Assembly: GCF_003597395.2 (NCBI RefSeq)
Contig: NC_133778.1
Coordinates: 26,634,108 to 26,698,107 of the forward strand
From: Chelonoidis abingdonii
Lineage: Eukaryota; Chordata; Testudines; Testudinidae
DNA length: 64,000 bases
Direction of reading: 5' to 3'
Shown: one piece after another, positions 1-10,848 of the stretch
How the letters are laid out: every line of letters begins with the position of its first letter
Position numbering within the stretch: position 1 is the stretch's first letter
Notes under the pieces: generated by a model
Told to the model about the DNA's origin: nothing
Database searches by the model: none
What the model saw: only the letters and a program-made list of their open reading frames with translations
Made by a program: the position numbers and the translations under genes

Positions 1-592
1 GACATTTGGGTTTCAGATTGATCAAGATTCTTGTTGGGAATCTCTTGCATGGAGTAGTCTGTGTACTATGGACATGGCTTTTAACTTCAGGGTTTAGTAA
101 AACTGGATTTGGGGACAATGCAAACTCTTATATCTCTATCTTGTTAAATGGAATAAACCCATTTACAAGTTCTTCAAAGTAGATCAGCCTATGAATCTTA
201 ATTTTAAAAAAAGGAGAGAGAATGGCAGAATGTAGAGGTTAATTCTCTTACTAGAAATTTGTTTCGATGCAGTGGGAAGGAGGGAATCGAGGTCCCAGTG
301 AAGAAGTAAAACTACAGAATTACAAGTTTACATAGACACCAGAAAATGGTGTGAATAGAAACCCACATCATTTTATTCAAGAAAATATTGGTGACTTGGG
401 CTAACAATTCAGCCTTCCCAGTTCAGACTAAATTTTGTTTACTCAGTGAAGAGACAGCTGTGATCTGAATGATAAAGATAGAGAAATCTTTTGCCAGCCC
501 TGCCTACAGCTCTGTATATATAGAATTACAGAACTGTCCTCTGGCATCAGGTGTTGTGTTCCATGCATGTACTTTGGAATTTGCTAAATCGG
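1..592. other. Unannotated AT-rich stretch
   Basis: I see no gene, RNA or recognisable repeat here. No frame longer than chance and no splice-bounded open frame. Confidence 0.5.
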
Positions 593-770
593 CAGTTCTC
601 AAACTCTGGGTTGTGACCCCAAAGTGGGTCATGACCCCTTTTTAATGGGGTTGCGAGGGCTGGCATTAGTCTTACTAGGGCCCAGGGCCAAAGCCCGAGT
701 CCCACTGCCCAGGGCCCAAGCCCGCACCTGAGAACTTCAGCCCTTGCTGGCGGGGTTCAGGTTACAGGCC
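593..770. mobile_element. hAT-type non-autonomous element, 5' fragment
   Basis: The start resembles the hAT terminus CAGTGGTTCTCAAACT with the TGG lost, followed by GTGACCCCAAAGTGGGTC and a GC-rich body rich in GGGCCCAGGGCC-like blocks and AAGCCCGAG repeats. The body is typical of a common turtle hAT MITE. The 3' terminus is missing, so no target-site duplication can be checked. Assignment rests on the terminus and body as remembered. Confidence 0.65.
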
Positions 771-1306
771 TAGAAGATAGTTTTATATTTGTGTGAGAGG
801 AGCACAAGTATTGAGAGAAAGGCCTTGTCACTACACCTCGTGCTTTTCAGGTTATTTGGCTCTCCCTGTACTCACAATGGCATTTGATGGCCTTTTTCTA
901 GCATTGTTTGGGAAGGGAGAATTACAGACACTATACCTACTCCTGGCTGATCTCCTCCAAGGGCAGAGTTGAGTTTCCTTCTCTGAGGTACCAATTAGCT
1001 ATCCCAGCGAACAGCTCTGAACATCAATTTGAGAAGTTTCTAATGTTTGGGGAATTTTTTGTGGGGTGGCAATTACATGGAAAATAAACAAAAGGTTCAA
1101 GTTAATCCATGTAAAGGTATCTAGGCCAATACTATAGAAAGCATAGTTGCAAAGCAGTGAACTATTTCCTCTACCTTGCAGAAAACAACCTTTATCCTCT
1201 CACAGGCTAAAGCCGGGTGACTCTGCCTGTCAGCTCAGTGTCTAATTGTACAAGCCAATTTTTATGTCCCAGGGTTAATTGATGTTTGGCAATTGAAGTG
1301 TTTAGT
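771..1306. other. Unannotated stretch
   Basis: Nothing recognisable. It separates the hAT fragment from the first solo LTR. Confidence 0.45.
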
Positions 1307-1311
1307 CCCTG

Positions 1312-2178
1312 TGTCATAAATGGATAGTTAAGAGTTAATGTCTCTTTTACCGGTAAAGGGTTAAGAAGCTCAGTAAACCTGGTTGACACCTGACCAGAGG
1401 ACCAATAGGGGGACAAGATACTTTCAAATCTTGGTGGAGGGAAGTCTTTGTTTTTGCTCTTTGTTTTGGGTGTTGTTCGCTCTTGGGACTAAGAGGGACC
1501 AGATGTACATCCAGGCTCTCCAGATCTTTCTGAATCAGTCTTTTATGCTTAATAATTGTAAGTAATAGCTAGGCAAGGCAGATTAGTCTTATGTTTGTTT
1601 CCTCAACTTGTGAATGTTTCTTTTTGCTGGAAGGATTTTTACCTCTGTTTGCTGTAACTTTGAATCTAAGGCGGGGGGGTCCCATCTGGTCTATATGAAT
1701 CTGAGTACCCTGTAAAGCATTTTCCATCCTAATTTTACAGAGATAATTTTTACCTTTTCTTTCTTTAATTAAAAGCTTTCTTTTTAAGAATCTGATTGAT
1801 TTTCCTTGTTTTAAGATCCAAGGGGATTGGGTCTGAACTCACCAGGGATTGGTGGGGGGAAAGGAGGGAGATGGTTAATTCCTCCTTGTTTTAAGATCCA
1901 AGGAGTTTGGATCTGTGTGAAACCTCTCAAGGCGACCCAGGGAGGGGAAAGTCTGGGGGGAAAGGAGGAGGATGGTTTATTTCTCCTTTTTTTAAGATCC
2001 AAGGGGTCTGGATCTGTGTTCCCCAGGGAAGGTTTTGGGGGAACAGAAAGTGTGCCAGACACTGAATTTCTGGTTGGTGGCAGAGTACCAGATCTAAGCT
2101 AGTAATTAAGCTTAGAAGTGTTCACGCAGGTCCCCACTTTTGTGCTCTAATGTTCAAAGTGGTGAAAAAACCTTGACA
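1312..2178 (+). mobile_element. Solo LTR, TGTCA...TGACA family, copy 1
   Basis: An 867-bp unit starts TGTCATAAA and ends CCTTGACA, giving TG...CA ends with a 5-bp inverted repeat. It is flanked by ccctg (1307-1311) and tcctg (2179-2183), a 5-bp target duplication with one mismatch. No gag/pol-like frame, primer-binding site or polypurine tract adjoins it, so a solo LTR left by LTR-LTR recombination is the best reading. It carries three copies of the motif TTAAGATCCAAGG (1811, 1891, 1992) from an internal tandem duplication, and an AATTAAA signal near 1767. It is strongly similar to the unit at 3213-4012. Class (ERV or gypsy) cannot be told from the LTR alone. Confidence 0.82.
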
Positions 2179-2183
2179 TCCTG

Positions 2184-3207
2184 ATTAAGAATTTCCTCCT
2201 GTTCTGGACCAGACCAAGATGCACAAATTGCATTCCTGTTTGGATTTTAAATGAATCATGGTTCATTCGGTCCCAACATGCATGAATATTTCCCTCACAT
2301 TAATATACATCATTTGCCCTTAATCATTCTGTCACTGCATCTGAGGCCAGCCTTTATTAATATGTTAATTGGACAGTCCCTCTCAATGGAGGTTCCAAGG
2401 CTAATAGCCAATGGAAAGGTTTATTTCCCCCAAATAGCTCTTTGCAACTGTTTAGTTTTATTCCAATAGGATTTTGGACCTGATTCTGATTTGCATTGTG
2501 CCAGAGTAAATCCACTGAGTTCCATAGAGCTACACTGGATGTACTCAGAAGAGTTGAGATCAGAAACTAATCTTTCAACTTGTCCATTTCCTCTTTTATT
2601 CCCTAATGTGTGGACAGGCAGGCTGTTTTTAGGGTTATCCAGAAAGCTTCCTTCAAAGTTTCCTAGCAACCAAAGAAAGACACAACATTGCACAAAAATT
2701 CTGACGAAAATTGTTTTCCAACGAATTCTTCTTTTATATTCAGTTTGATTAGGACTGATGGCAAACCTAATATAATATGATAAGGAAAATCAACAGCAAC
2801 AAAGTCTAGGAAATAACCATTTAGTTCCTTGATTTAATGAGTCTTCCTCATTCCTGCCACGGGGGCAACTTGTTTAATTCCAGTCAAATAAACTGACTGG
2901 ATCACAGATGAGGATCTTACAAGCACAGGCTGTAGCTGACCTGCTGAAGACTTCCTGTTCTGGTCATAAACAGCAAGAGTTTGTACATGGGTATTTACAG
3001 GCATCCCCACCACACTTCTCCCCTAGTTACACCTTTCTTGTTTGCTCCCTGTTGTTGATTCATTCCTCTCCCCCACGTTTTTTCCCCTATACTTTCCTGA
3101 TTCCCTTGGCCAGCCAGTGTTTCCCTGATTGATGATCATCTTTCCTGGTTACCCTCCTTCCTGCTTTGGCAGAGGACTCCATGCTTTCCAGGGCAGGATC
3201 CATTAAT
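2184..3207. other. Spacer between the two solo LTRs
   Basis: About 1 kb without retroviral coding similarity. That argues against this being the inside of a provirus bounded by the two LTRs. It contains the short fold-back repeat at 2472-2565; otherwise nothing recognised. Confidence 0.5.
2472..2565. repeat. Short fold-back repeat, GATTCTGAT / GATCAGAA type
   Basis: Begins ACCTGATTCTGATTTGCATT and ends GAGTTGAGATCAGAAA, so the outer ends are imperfect inverted repeats around a centre reading AGTTCCATAGAGCTACACTGG. Similar units occur at 7165-7245, 17040-17098 and 41220-41320. This looks like a dispersed reptilian repeat; family name not asserted. Confidence 0.5.
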
Positions 3208-3212
3208 GGCTC

Positions 3213-4012
3213 TGTCATAAACAGATAGGTAAGAGTTAATGTCTCTTTTACCGGTAAAGGGTTAAGAAGCTCAATAAACCTAGTTGACACCTGACCAGAG
3301 GACCAATGGGGGGACAAGATACTTTCAAATCTTGGTGGAGGGAAGTTTTTTGTTTGTGCTCTTTGTTTTGGATGTTGTTTGCTCTTGGGACTAAGAGGGA
3401 CCAGACGTCAATCCAGGCTCTCCAAATCTTTCTGAATCAGTCTCTCATGTTTCAAACTTGTAAGTAATTAGCCAGGCAAGGCGTGTTTGTCTTATTTTTG
3501 TTTTCTCAACTTGTAAATGTTCCTTTTTTGGCTGAGAGATTTTACTTCTGTGTTGCTGTAACTTTGACCTAAGGCTAGAAGGGTTCTCTAGGCTATATGA
3601 ATCTGATTACCTGTAGTATTTTCCATCCTGATTTTACAGAGATGATTTTTACTTTTCTTTCTTTAATTAAAAGCTCTTCTTTTTAAGACCTGATTGTTTT
3701 TCCTTGTTTTTAAGATCCAAGGGGATTGATTGGACTCCCAGGGGAATTGGTAGGGAAAGGAGGGGGTATTGTGTAATTATCTCCTAGTTTTAAGATCCGA
3801 AGTGTTTGGATCTGTGTTCACCAGGGAATTGGTAAAGTCCCTCTAGGCAACCTAGGGAGGGGAAAGTTTTGGAGGGACAGAAAGTGCTCCAGACACTGAA
3901 ATTGTGGATGGTGGCAGTGTACCAGATCTAAGCTAGTAATTAAGCTTAGAAGTGTCCATGCAGGTCCCCACATTTGTACCCTAAACTTCAGAGTGGGGAA
4001 GGAACCTTGATA
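3213..4012 (+). mobile_element. Solo LTR, TGTCA...TGATA family, copy 2
   Basis: An 800-bp unit starts TGTCATAAACAG and ends CCTTGATA (TGACA with one change). It is flanked on both sides by a perfect 5-bp duplication GGCTC (3208-3212 and 4013-4017). It aligns along its whole length with 1312-2178; the first 110 bp, including CTCTTTTACCGGTAAAGGG, are nearly identical. It has only two of the three TTAAGATCC blocks. Its own target duplication shows it inserted independently of copy 1. Confidence 0.87.
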
Positions 4013-4017
4013 GGCTC

Positions 4018-6550
4018 AGTAAATGAATCATGGGTCCATGAAGCAGAAACCGGGACATGCTAAGAGAAGTGATAGCTCAGTTGTCCTAGGACCTGCTCCA
4101 ATGCCCACTCAATTTAGTGGAAAGACTCTCATTGACTTCAGTGGGCAATAGAGCAGGCCCATGGGGAAAAGGAGGACCAGCCACAGGATGCTTTTTCCTT
4201 TCTCTTAAATGCAGCAACATTCCTGCCTCCCCCAGCAATCTTCACCCTCACTTGCCCCATAGGTCTCAGGGGCCCTGGGTTATAAGTCCATCTCTGCTTC
4301 TACCCTCTTTGTTTATACCATGACGGTAGTTTGCACAGTGGCAGCAGTCACATGCAGAGGAGCTAAGACTGATGGAAAATTAACAGGAATTCCCATGAGC
4401 CCTTGCAATCTGTGTCCCTCCCATCAGTTACAGACCATTACTGTCACAAGCCAAAATGTATTTAGCATCTTGAATTGAAACTTCAGGTGCCTTGTCTTCA
4501 GTTCTGTTTCTAACTTGTTTGTTTGTATTCTCTCACTCATTTACATTCTTTAACTTAAACACATTTTATCCCCAGTTGCTTGGATTCAATTTGATGATGA
4601 GACCACTGTATCTGCACATCCCGTGGATCGAGCGGCTTGGCAATGGCTGGCAATGCTGTCTGTAAGCTGGAGTGGCACCTGTAGACAGGTTCTTCTTAGC
4701 CTGGGGTCTAATGCTGAGGCAGAGAGAGTGTTTTTAAATTTGTCATTCCTTCTCCTATCCCCTGCAATTCTTCTGTAGGACAAAGATTCTGCTCATTTTG
4801 AATTTGAGGGATAATTAAATTTCACCTTTGGAGGATACCTGTATATCAGTCCTGGGCCACCTTAAAAAAACAAAAAAAAAATTTTTCCTAGCAGATCAGT
4901 TTCATTTAATTTTAATACATGAGGCAGTGTATTATGAATGGATCTAATCCTGGGTCATTTATTAGTCAGCAGTTTCATTGGCAGCAAAATATCTTTATTT
5001 CACAGTTGTTTATATAGTCTATGCATTACCTGAGCCCCAATTTTAATGCCTAGATCTTCAGCCTCTTTATGTCATTGTAGCTTAGCTTGCTTACAGAACA
5101 TAGTTAACACTGAGTATCGGACCCTTACGTTTAAGTGGGACAGAAGGCCATGTGTGGGGGTCCTCTGAACTATGGTGAATTTCATTCTAACAGGGGAAAA
5201 ATATTATCATCAGATGGAAGCTGTGTGAACATGTCACATGATTGGAATCAGTAGATTGTCTCTTTAAGCTGATTCCTAGAACCACTTAACAGTAACTTAT
5301 TTTTTGTGTTCAATTGTAAATTATATATTGAAATAGAAACATGCTAAATATGTCTTTCATGACTTAGCCTTGGAAGTCTTTATTCTAATATTGCATTGTA
5401 ACTAAATAAAGTGGTGTATTAGCTTGGACCCCATTGTCAAGAGACAGGTTCCTTCTGCACTATTAATTGGCCTAACAGGAGATTTTTGCCGACCGATTCA
5501 GACATTTCAACAATATCACAAATCTTAATTTATATTAATGGACTTAATCTTTTTTCCATTTTAGATAACAGTTTAAAATAGACTCCTGAAAACATGTAAC
5601 ATGTATTTTAAACAGCAAATGCTGACATTCATGGCCTCTTCATTTAAAAAAAAATCCAGATTCTCAACAGTCTGTAGCAACAATTCAGTAGCAATATAAT
5701 TCCTGCCAATAACCTTCTACTAGAAAAAAATATTTCAGCCAGCATTAGCACTCAGCATAGCCAACAGAAATATTTGATACTGAGAGCACTGAAACCAGAA
5801 ATCCACTTCAGATGTCCTTCAAACAACAAGACGATGAGTTCAAGGGGGTATGTAATAAGAATCTCAGAAGATGGGGCCTGACTTTGTTACTTACTTGGTG
5901 TGATAATTTACTCTCCATAAAAATCTTACTGTATAAGAAAAAGAAGGGGAAACGGAAGCAGTAATATCATCTTATCTAACTAAGGTGTCTGTCATTCCTG
6001 AAATTCTGTTTAAACGATGATAGATGTTCTTATTCAACAAGAGAGCCCTCCCCCACCACCACCACTATGAAAGCAGATCTCTTTAAAAAGAAAAGAGTAT
6101 ATACTCCTATATTTCCTGACTGTGGATGAGAGGGAACAATTAAGAAATCCAGGCCTGAAGTTGCAAAAAGATGTCCTAGGATCACTCTTGGCCACTTGCA
6201 ATATGTATTTCAATAGAAAAGTACAGTAACCTACATAAGGATAATGTATTGAAAGCAGCTGTGTTCATTATTTTACTACAAACCTCTGTCCTTTAATGTA
6301 AAAGTAGATTTTCATCCACATTGATTTGTGTCTTTGCCAGGGGGAAAAGGGGATTCTTATTTTATATTTCTGTAATTCTTTGTAGTCTGACCTTTAAATC
6401 ACATAAAATAGCCAGTTCACTAAGCATCATTGATCATTACTGATACAGAAGTTAGTGTATTGCTAATGACAAGTGAAGACACTAGATGAAAACAGATTCA
6501 TGGTATTTATCCTTCCTTTTCAACATAAAATATTGTACAAGTTCCTCTTT
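4018..6550. other. Unannotated AT-rich stretch
   Basis: 2.5 kb with no recognisable gene or full repeat. It holds a short fold-back unit at 4091-4160. A 65-codon minus-strand frame at 4586-4783 has no recognisable domain and I treat it as chance. Confidence 0.45.
4091..4160. repeat. Short fold-back repeat, CCTGCTC...CATTGACTTCAGTGGG...GAGCAGG type
   Basis: Ends ACCTGCTCCAATGCCCACT and AGTGGGCAATAGAGCAGGCC are inverted repeats enclosing CTCATTGACTTC. The same CATTGACTTC(A/G) core with outer inverted AGGATC/GAGCAGG-like ends recurs through the window. A short palindromic MITE family is a reasonable inference. Confidence 0.55.
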
Positions 6551-6727
6551 AGGGGGGAAAGCTCAGTGGTTTGCACATTAGCTGGCTAAACCCAGCATTG
6601 TGAATTCAATCCTTGAGGGGGCCACTTAGGGATCTGGGGCAAAATCAGTACTTGGTCCTGCTAGTGAAGGCAGGGGGCTGGACTTGATGACCTTTCAGGG
6701 TCCTTCCAGTTCTATGAGATAGGTAAA
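6551..6727 (+). mobile_element. tRNA-derived SINE with CR1-like tail (cryptodiran turtle type)
   Basis: The head is tRNA-like: an A-box like AAGCTCAGTGG (6559-6569) and a B-box like GAATTCAATCC (6602-6612), the internal Pol III promoter, 43 bp apart. The body continues GAGGGGGCCACTTAGGGATC and ends GGGGGCTGGACTTGATGACC ... TTCCAGTTCTATGAGATAGG, which resembles the 3' end of CR1 LINEs. This head-tail combination matches, from memory, the tRNA-Lys-derived SINE of cryptodiran turtles, mobilised in trans by a partner LINE. It is the main basis for naming the host group. Confidence 0.88.
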
Positions 6728-7449
6728 CTCCTGTCCCAAAGCTGGCAGATCACAATACTGACCTATCCTTTGGGTAATCTGAAGGACAGTTTTCTAAAAA
6801 CGGTGGTTAACCTCTGAAGTGTCAGGGCACATCATACTATACATCTTAGAAAACAGCACTGGTATGGATCCAGCAAATGCAGTTCTCTGTGTCATACACT
6901 AAAACAAGTAAGAATATTTATAGCTGTTAGCACTGCTCAGGAAAAATCCCTTAGTAGGTGTAACTTCAGTTCAAATCCAGCCTAGTTTAATAACTTGTAT
7001 TGATTATCAATATTTGCTTAATGGTGGCCTATCTGAATGACTTCACTCTCATTTACAGTGGAGGGGCATGGGGAATGCTCACATCATAATATAAATAGCA
7101 AGTTTATTGGGCGTTTCAGCAGGGATGCCAGTGATGCTTTGGGTTAAGAGTAGAGTTGCTCCTATACCACCAAAATGGGATCAGATCCACAGCTTTTGTA
7201 AATTGTGTAGCTCCATGGAATTCAACAGAGCTGGGAATCTGGTCCATAGTGTTTCTGAACATTTATTCGTATTTCCAGCAGCTGTTCTGTTCAACTCATG
7301 TCTTTATTCCTTATTCACCACTCATAAATACTCCTGTGATGGGTTGTGAGCTTGAGGTTACTGGGATTTTTGCTTAACTTTTAAGAAATGGTTGTTTATG
7401 ATATGAATACATAGTCCTGAACAAATGAGTATTTGATGTTTATTCACTG
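6728..7449. other. Unannotated stretch with one short fold-back repeat
   Basis: No gene recognised. A fold-back unit of the GATCAGATCC...GAATCTGGTCC type lies at 7165-7245. Two overlapping short plus-strand frames at 7107-7377 run through it and show no domain. Confidence 0.45.
7165..7245. repeat. Short fold-back repeat, GATCAGATCC...ATCTGGTCC type
   Basis: Inverted outer ends GGGATCAGATCC and GGGAATCTGGTCC enclose TAGCTCCATGGAATTCAAC. Same type as 2472-2565 and 41220-41320. Confidence 0.5.
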
Positions 7450-7452
7450 TTA

Positions 7453-7705
7453 GGCTATGTTTACATTAGCACTTTTGTCAGTAATACTTTTGTGAGTCAG
7501 GGGTCTGAAAAAAACATACCCTCGACCGATGTAAGTTTCTTCAACAAAAGCAACAGTGTAGATAGTGCTATAGTGGGAGATGCTCTCCCACTGACATAGC
7601 TACTGCCACTTGTTTGGGGTGGTTTAATTATGCCAACAGGAGAGCTCTCCCACTGCTGCAGTGGTACAGTTGTTCCACTGTAAGGCCTGTAGGGCAGACA
7701 TAGCC
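7453..7705. mobile_element. PIF/Harbinger-type MITE with TTA target duplication
   Basis: Ends GGCTATGTTTACATT and (G)CAGACATAGCC are inverted repeats, directly flanked by TTA on both sides (7450-7452 and 7706-7708). A 3-bp TWA duplication with a GG(G/C)TATGTCTAC-like terminus is the hallmark of PIF/Harbinger. At 253 bp with no coding capacity it is non-autonomous. It shares terminus style with the transposase-bearing element starting at 19581, which may be a relative of its mobiliser. Confidence 0.83.
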
Positions 7706-7708
7706 TTA

Positions 7709-8013
7709 ATCCCTCATTCTATTTACTTAATCATGGAACAGAAACAATTACTCTAGCTGACCTGTCTGTAACTGAATAATAACTAGTTAATAATCCAATA
7801 TGAACAGTTTACAAACACCCAATAAGGTTGAAGCTTGTTCACAAACTATTCAGCATATATTTTAACCTGTTATGCACAGTCTCCATAAGTAGCTGGACCT
7901 CACTCCTAAATTTAGAGGGTAACTGGGGGCAGGAGGTTGGGAGAGTGAAAACTTAAATGCCTTCTTTTCTACCCACCAAAACCATGTATGCACTTTTAAT
8001 ATCAAATGAATCA
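7709..8013. other. Unannotated stretch
   Basis: Nothing recognisable. Confidence 0.45.
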
Positions 8014-8021
8014 GTTGTATC

Positions 8022-8313
8022 CAGGAGTGGCGCTAGGGTTTTTGGCCCCCTAGGCGGAGGTCCTTTGCTCTCCTGGTCGTTGGCAGCAATTCTGCCCAGG
8101 GGCGGTCCTTCCGTGCTCCGGGGCTTCGGCGGCAATTCTGTGGCGGGTCCCAGAGCAAGTGAAGGACCAGCCGCAGAACTGCTGCCAAAGACCCGGAGCG
8201 CAGAAGGATCCCCCGCCGCCGAATTGCCACTGAGAGTGGCAAAATGCCGCCCCTCCCAAATCCTAGTGTCCTAGGCGACCGCCTAGGTCGCCTAAATGGA
8301 AGCGCTGGCCCTG
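8022..8313 (-). mobile_element. CpG-rich hAT MITE, copy 1
   Basis: Termini CAGGAGTGGCGCT and AGCGCTGGCCCTG are inverted repeats. A perfect 8-bp target duplication GTTGTATC lies at 8014-8021 and 8314-8321, the length expected for hAT transposases. The 292-bp body is strikingly GC/CpG-rich against its AT-rich surroundings. Read in reverse complement, its first 75 bp match those of the element at 9259-9500 (shared blocks CGCCTAGGACAC and GGGGCGGCATTTTGCC). Open frames across it on both strands are by-products of GC content, not genes. Confidence 0.9.
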
Positions 8314-8321
8314 GTTGTATC

Positions 8322-9250
8322 CCCAAGAGTCCTTTTGCTAACCTTTCCCAGCCTTCTCTACCCAGCCTTGTGTGCAGTACAATGTTCGAGTCAGCTATGT
8401 TTTGGGGACATAGCAGGGGTGAAAAATTCTTTTGCAGGCCTGTTTGAAAATACTAAAGCCAGCTCTGAGTCAGTGGAAATTCTGCAGAAGCAAGGTAGTT
8501 TATGCCCTTTGAATGTGCTATCTCATTGTTTACACAATGTTTTCATCACTGTGTGTGCTGTTCATCGAGCATGGCATAGTCTGACAGACAGGACCTGGAA
8601 CATTCGCCAGCTAATTTAACGCAGGTCTAGCTGACATCTCAGCAGGGGCGGGGATGTTGTGATTCTGAAATAGACAGTTCGCACATCCCTAATACATTGT
8701 ATACAACGTTGAAGCTAACTCTTTCTATGTAATGCAGCTCTAGCCTGTTTTATTTCACGCCACTGATACTGTACATTTTAAATTACAGTCATGCACATCT
8801 CAAACCTTTTTCTTTCGATGAAATTCTTCTTTCCTCTGCTCACTGACATTTGAAGAGTTCTGTGTTTGGTAGAAGTAGACTGACATTTTGATATACACTT
8901 ACAAATCTGAAATAGCAATTAGGAAACTAGAAATTGCGGAAATTGTGTTATTTAACTTTAATTATAATCCTCACTATCTCAACAGTTAAACGATTAGATT
9001 AAAATGTCCCTTAAGATATAGCACAAAAAAATCTCATTATTATAATCTGTAGTTAGCATTCCTGACATGTCAGTCTTTGGTAGGTGCTGGGGGCTGTTGA
9101 ATAGATTTAGCTCTAGTTTGACATGGGGACAACTATTCTGTTCCGTAGCAACTTCAGAGCTTGTGCAAACTGTTTTCTTTCCACATAGGAATGAAAACAA
9201 AACCTTTTGAATGTTTTTGCAAAAATGGGAGCAGGTATCTCCATTTATAG
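8322..9250. other. Unannotated stretch
   Basis: No gene or repeat recognised between two related hAT MITEs. A 107-codon plus-strand frame at 8296-8619 starts inside the MITE and shows no domain. Confidence 0.45.
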
Positions 9251-9258
9251 CCTAGGAT

Positions 9259-9500
9259 CAGGGCCGGTGCTACCATTTACGCAGCCTAGGCAATCGCCTA
9301 GGACACCAGGATTATTCGGGGGGGCGGCATTTTGCCGGGGGGGCGGCAGGCGGGTCCAGTTGACCTGACGCAGGCATCCACGGACCAACAGACCCTCCGC
9401 GGGAATGACTGCGGCAGCTCCACCGGAGCCGCGGGATCAGCACAGGGGGTGGCGAAATGGCCGTGCGCCTAGGGCGCGAGAAACCCTAGCACCGGTCCTG
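9259..9500 (+). mobile_element. CpG-rich hAT MITE, copy 2
   Basis: Termini CAGGGCCGGTGCTA and TAGCACCGGTCCTG are inverted repeats. Flanks CCTAGGAT (9251-9258) and CCTATGAT (9501-9508) form an 8-bp duplication with one mismatch. The 242-bp body is very CpG-rich and includes runs such as CGGGGGGGCGGCATTTTGCC. Same family as 8022-8313, in opposite orientation and with a different inner core. Confidence 0.88.
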
Positions 9501-9504
9501 CCTA

Positions 9505-9659
9505 TGATACAGGCTTGAGATATGGGAGACCTAGATTTGAGTCCTTATTCTGCATGATTTAGAGCAGAGCGTTTCAATACAGATCACTCTAACCAAGACC
9601 GTGAACCTAGATCTCCCACATCCCAGACCAGTTCCCTAGCCCACCCAGCTATGGAGTCT
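9505..9659. repeat. tRNA-derived (MIR/CORE-like) SINE fragment
   Basis: Contains TGGGAGACCTAGATTTGAGT followed by CCTTATTCTGC, then an inverted counterpart ending ATCTCCCACATCCCAG. It resembles the tRNA head of MIR-type SINEs in a fold-back arrangement. Strongly diverged; weak assignment. Confidence 0.4.
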
Positions 9660-9736
9660 CCCATCAAAAGTTTTGTGGAAATTGACATGCTTTGACAAAA
9701 TAGCATATTTGGATGAAAATGTTCTGACCAGCTCTA
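9660..9736. mobile_element. hAT (TAGAGCTGGTC family) terminal fragment
   Basis: Ends GAAAATGTTCTGACCAGCTC plus TA, the reverse complement of the TAGAGCTGGTCAGAA terminus seen at both ends of 57985-58451. The opposite terminus is absent, so this is a truncated copy. Confidence 0.5.
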
Positions 9737-9739
9737 TTT

Positions 9740-10477
9740 ATCCTGGTACCTCAGATTTTACATATATTGATTTCCAGCGCCATGGAATTGAGGAAAACAG
9801 CTGCAGCTCTTTAGCTCTGCCATAGCAGCAGTAGGGCTATAGAACATCTCTAAGCAATTGAAGTCTCCCCTTTAAGACATGTTATTGATAGAACAGTGTA
9901 ATGGTGTGCTAATGCTATGCTCAATGCCATTGCTCAAGTTCATTCATTCATAAAATTACGAACTAACAGCACTGAGTACAAAAGTAAAAAGCGCTGGGAA
10001 TCAACAGCAGAAATCTGTAGATACAATCTGAGATGAACACTATTAACAATAAAACAGAGAGTGATGATTAATGAAATAGAAGGGAGGGCTCAGGAAACAA
10101 CCACAACTTGAGCTGTCCTGGATTTTTCACTCCAATTTTAATTTCTTTTATTTGATATGCAGACCTGGAAAATTGTGAACAAAAATATTAAAGTTCACAG
10201 AGAAATTCAGAAATGACTAGTAAGCAGAAGCTGGGCTTCAGACACTACCCTCAACTTTACCAGATCCTACCTTATATAGTCTGAATCCCATACTCTTGTG
10301 CACTGTGGTCATAATTTTTAGAAGGGCTCAGCACCCATGTTTGAGGACAGTTTTTCAAGAGGACTCCATATGGCGGGACATCCTCAGGCCAGCTCCTCTT
10401 AGACTGTGTCACAGTTCTGGTCAAGCTCCCGTTGCTGGATTCTCACCAGACAGCTGTTCAGACCCACATGCAGGGTC
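9740..10477. other. Unannotated stretch
   Basis: Nothing recognisable apart from ordinary AT-rich sequence. Confidence 0.45.
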
Positions 10478-10480
10478 TGT

Positions 10481-10845
10481 GGGTACATCTACGCTGCACA
10501 CTCCTTACAATGGCCTGGGGGGTCCCTGCAGCACAAGTATAAATAGCTTTGTAGACATAGAGGCACTGCGTGGGTGAATAAAGACAAACTTGGGTACCCT
10601 ACATGGCTTTCTATGTGCCCAACCAGTGCTTCCCCCATCTACACTGCCATTTTTAGTAGTGTTTTGCTGCTGGCATCTTTCCCCACCGCAGGGAGCTTCT
10701 GAAAGCTTTCTCCATTGCCTCCGCCATGCCAAGGCCTTTCATTGACTTGTATAACACAATGTGGACACAGCTTGCTTGTCACTGTGGCATATAACTATAC
10801 ATACCTTCCACGCTGCTGCCAGTGGTGTGCATTGTAGACATAGCC
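10481..10845. mobile_element. Harbinger-type MITE (GGGTACATCTACGCTGC family), copy 1
   Basis: Termini GGGTACATCTACGCTGCAC and GTGCATTGTAGACATAGCC are imperfect inverted repeats with the GGNTANRTCTAC style of the MITE at 7453. The body holds CCCAACCAGTGCTTCCCCCA and CAATGTGGACACAGC, both found again in the same order at 36594-36932. Flanking trinucleotides (TGT/TTT) no longer match, so the target duplication is lost. Confidence 0.68.
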
Positions 10846-10848
10846 TTT

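Noticed and set aside
1827..2102. 91-codon frame and an opposing 83-codon frame
   Set aside because: Both lie inside a solo LTR, over its internal tandem blocks; no viral gene product is expected there.
1312..4012. A single small provirus with 5' and 3' LTRs
   Set aside because: Each LTR has its own different 5-bp target duplication, and the 1 kb between has no coding similarity.
4586..4783. Possible small exon or gene on the minus strand
   Set aside because: No domain, no splice-site pair in a sensible position, no related copy nearby.
8033..8326. Overlapping open frames on both strands
   Set aside because: They coincide with a CpG-rich hAT MITE bounded by a perfect 8-bp duplication.
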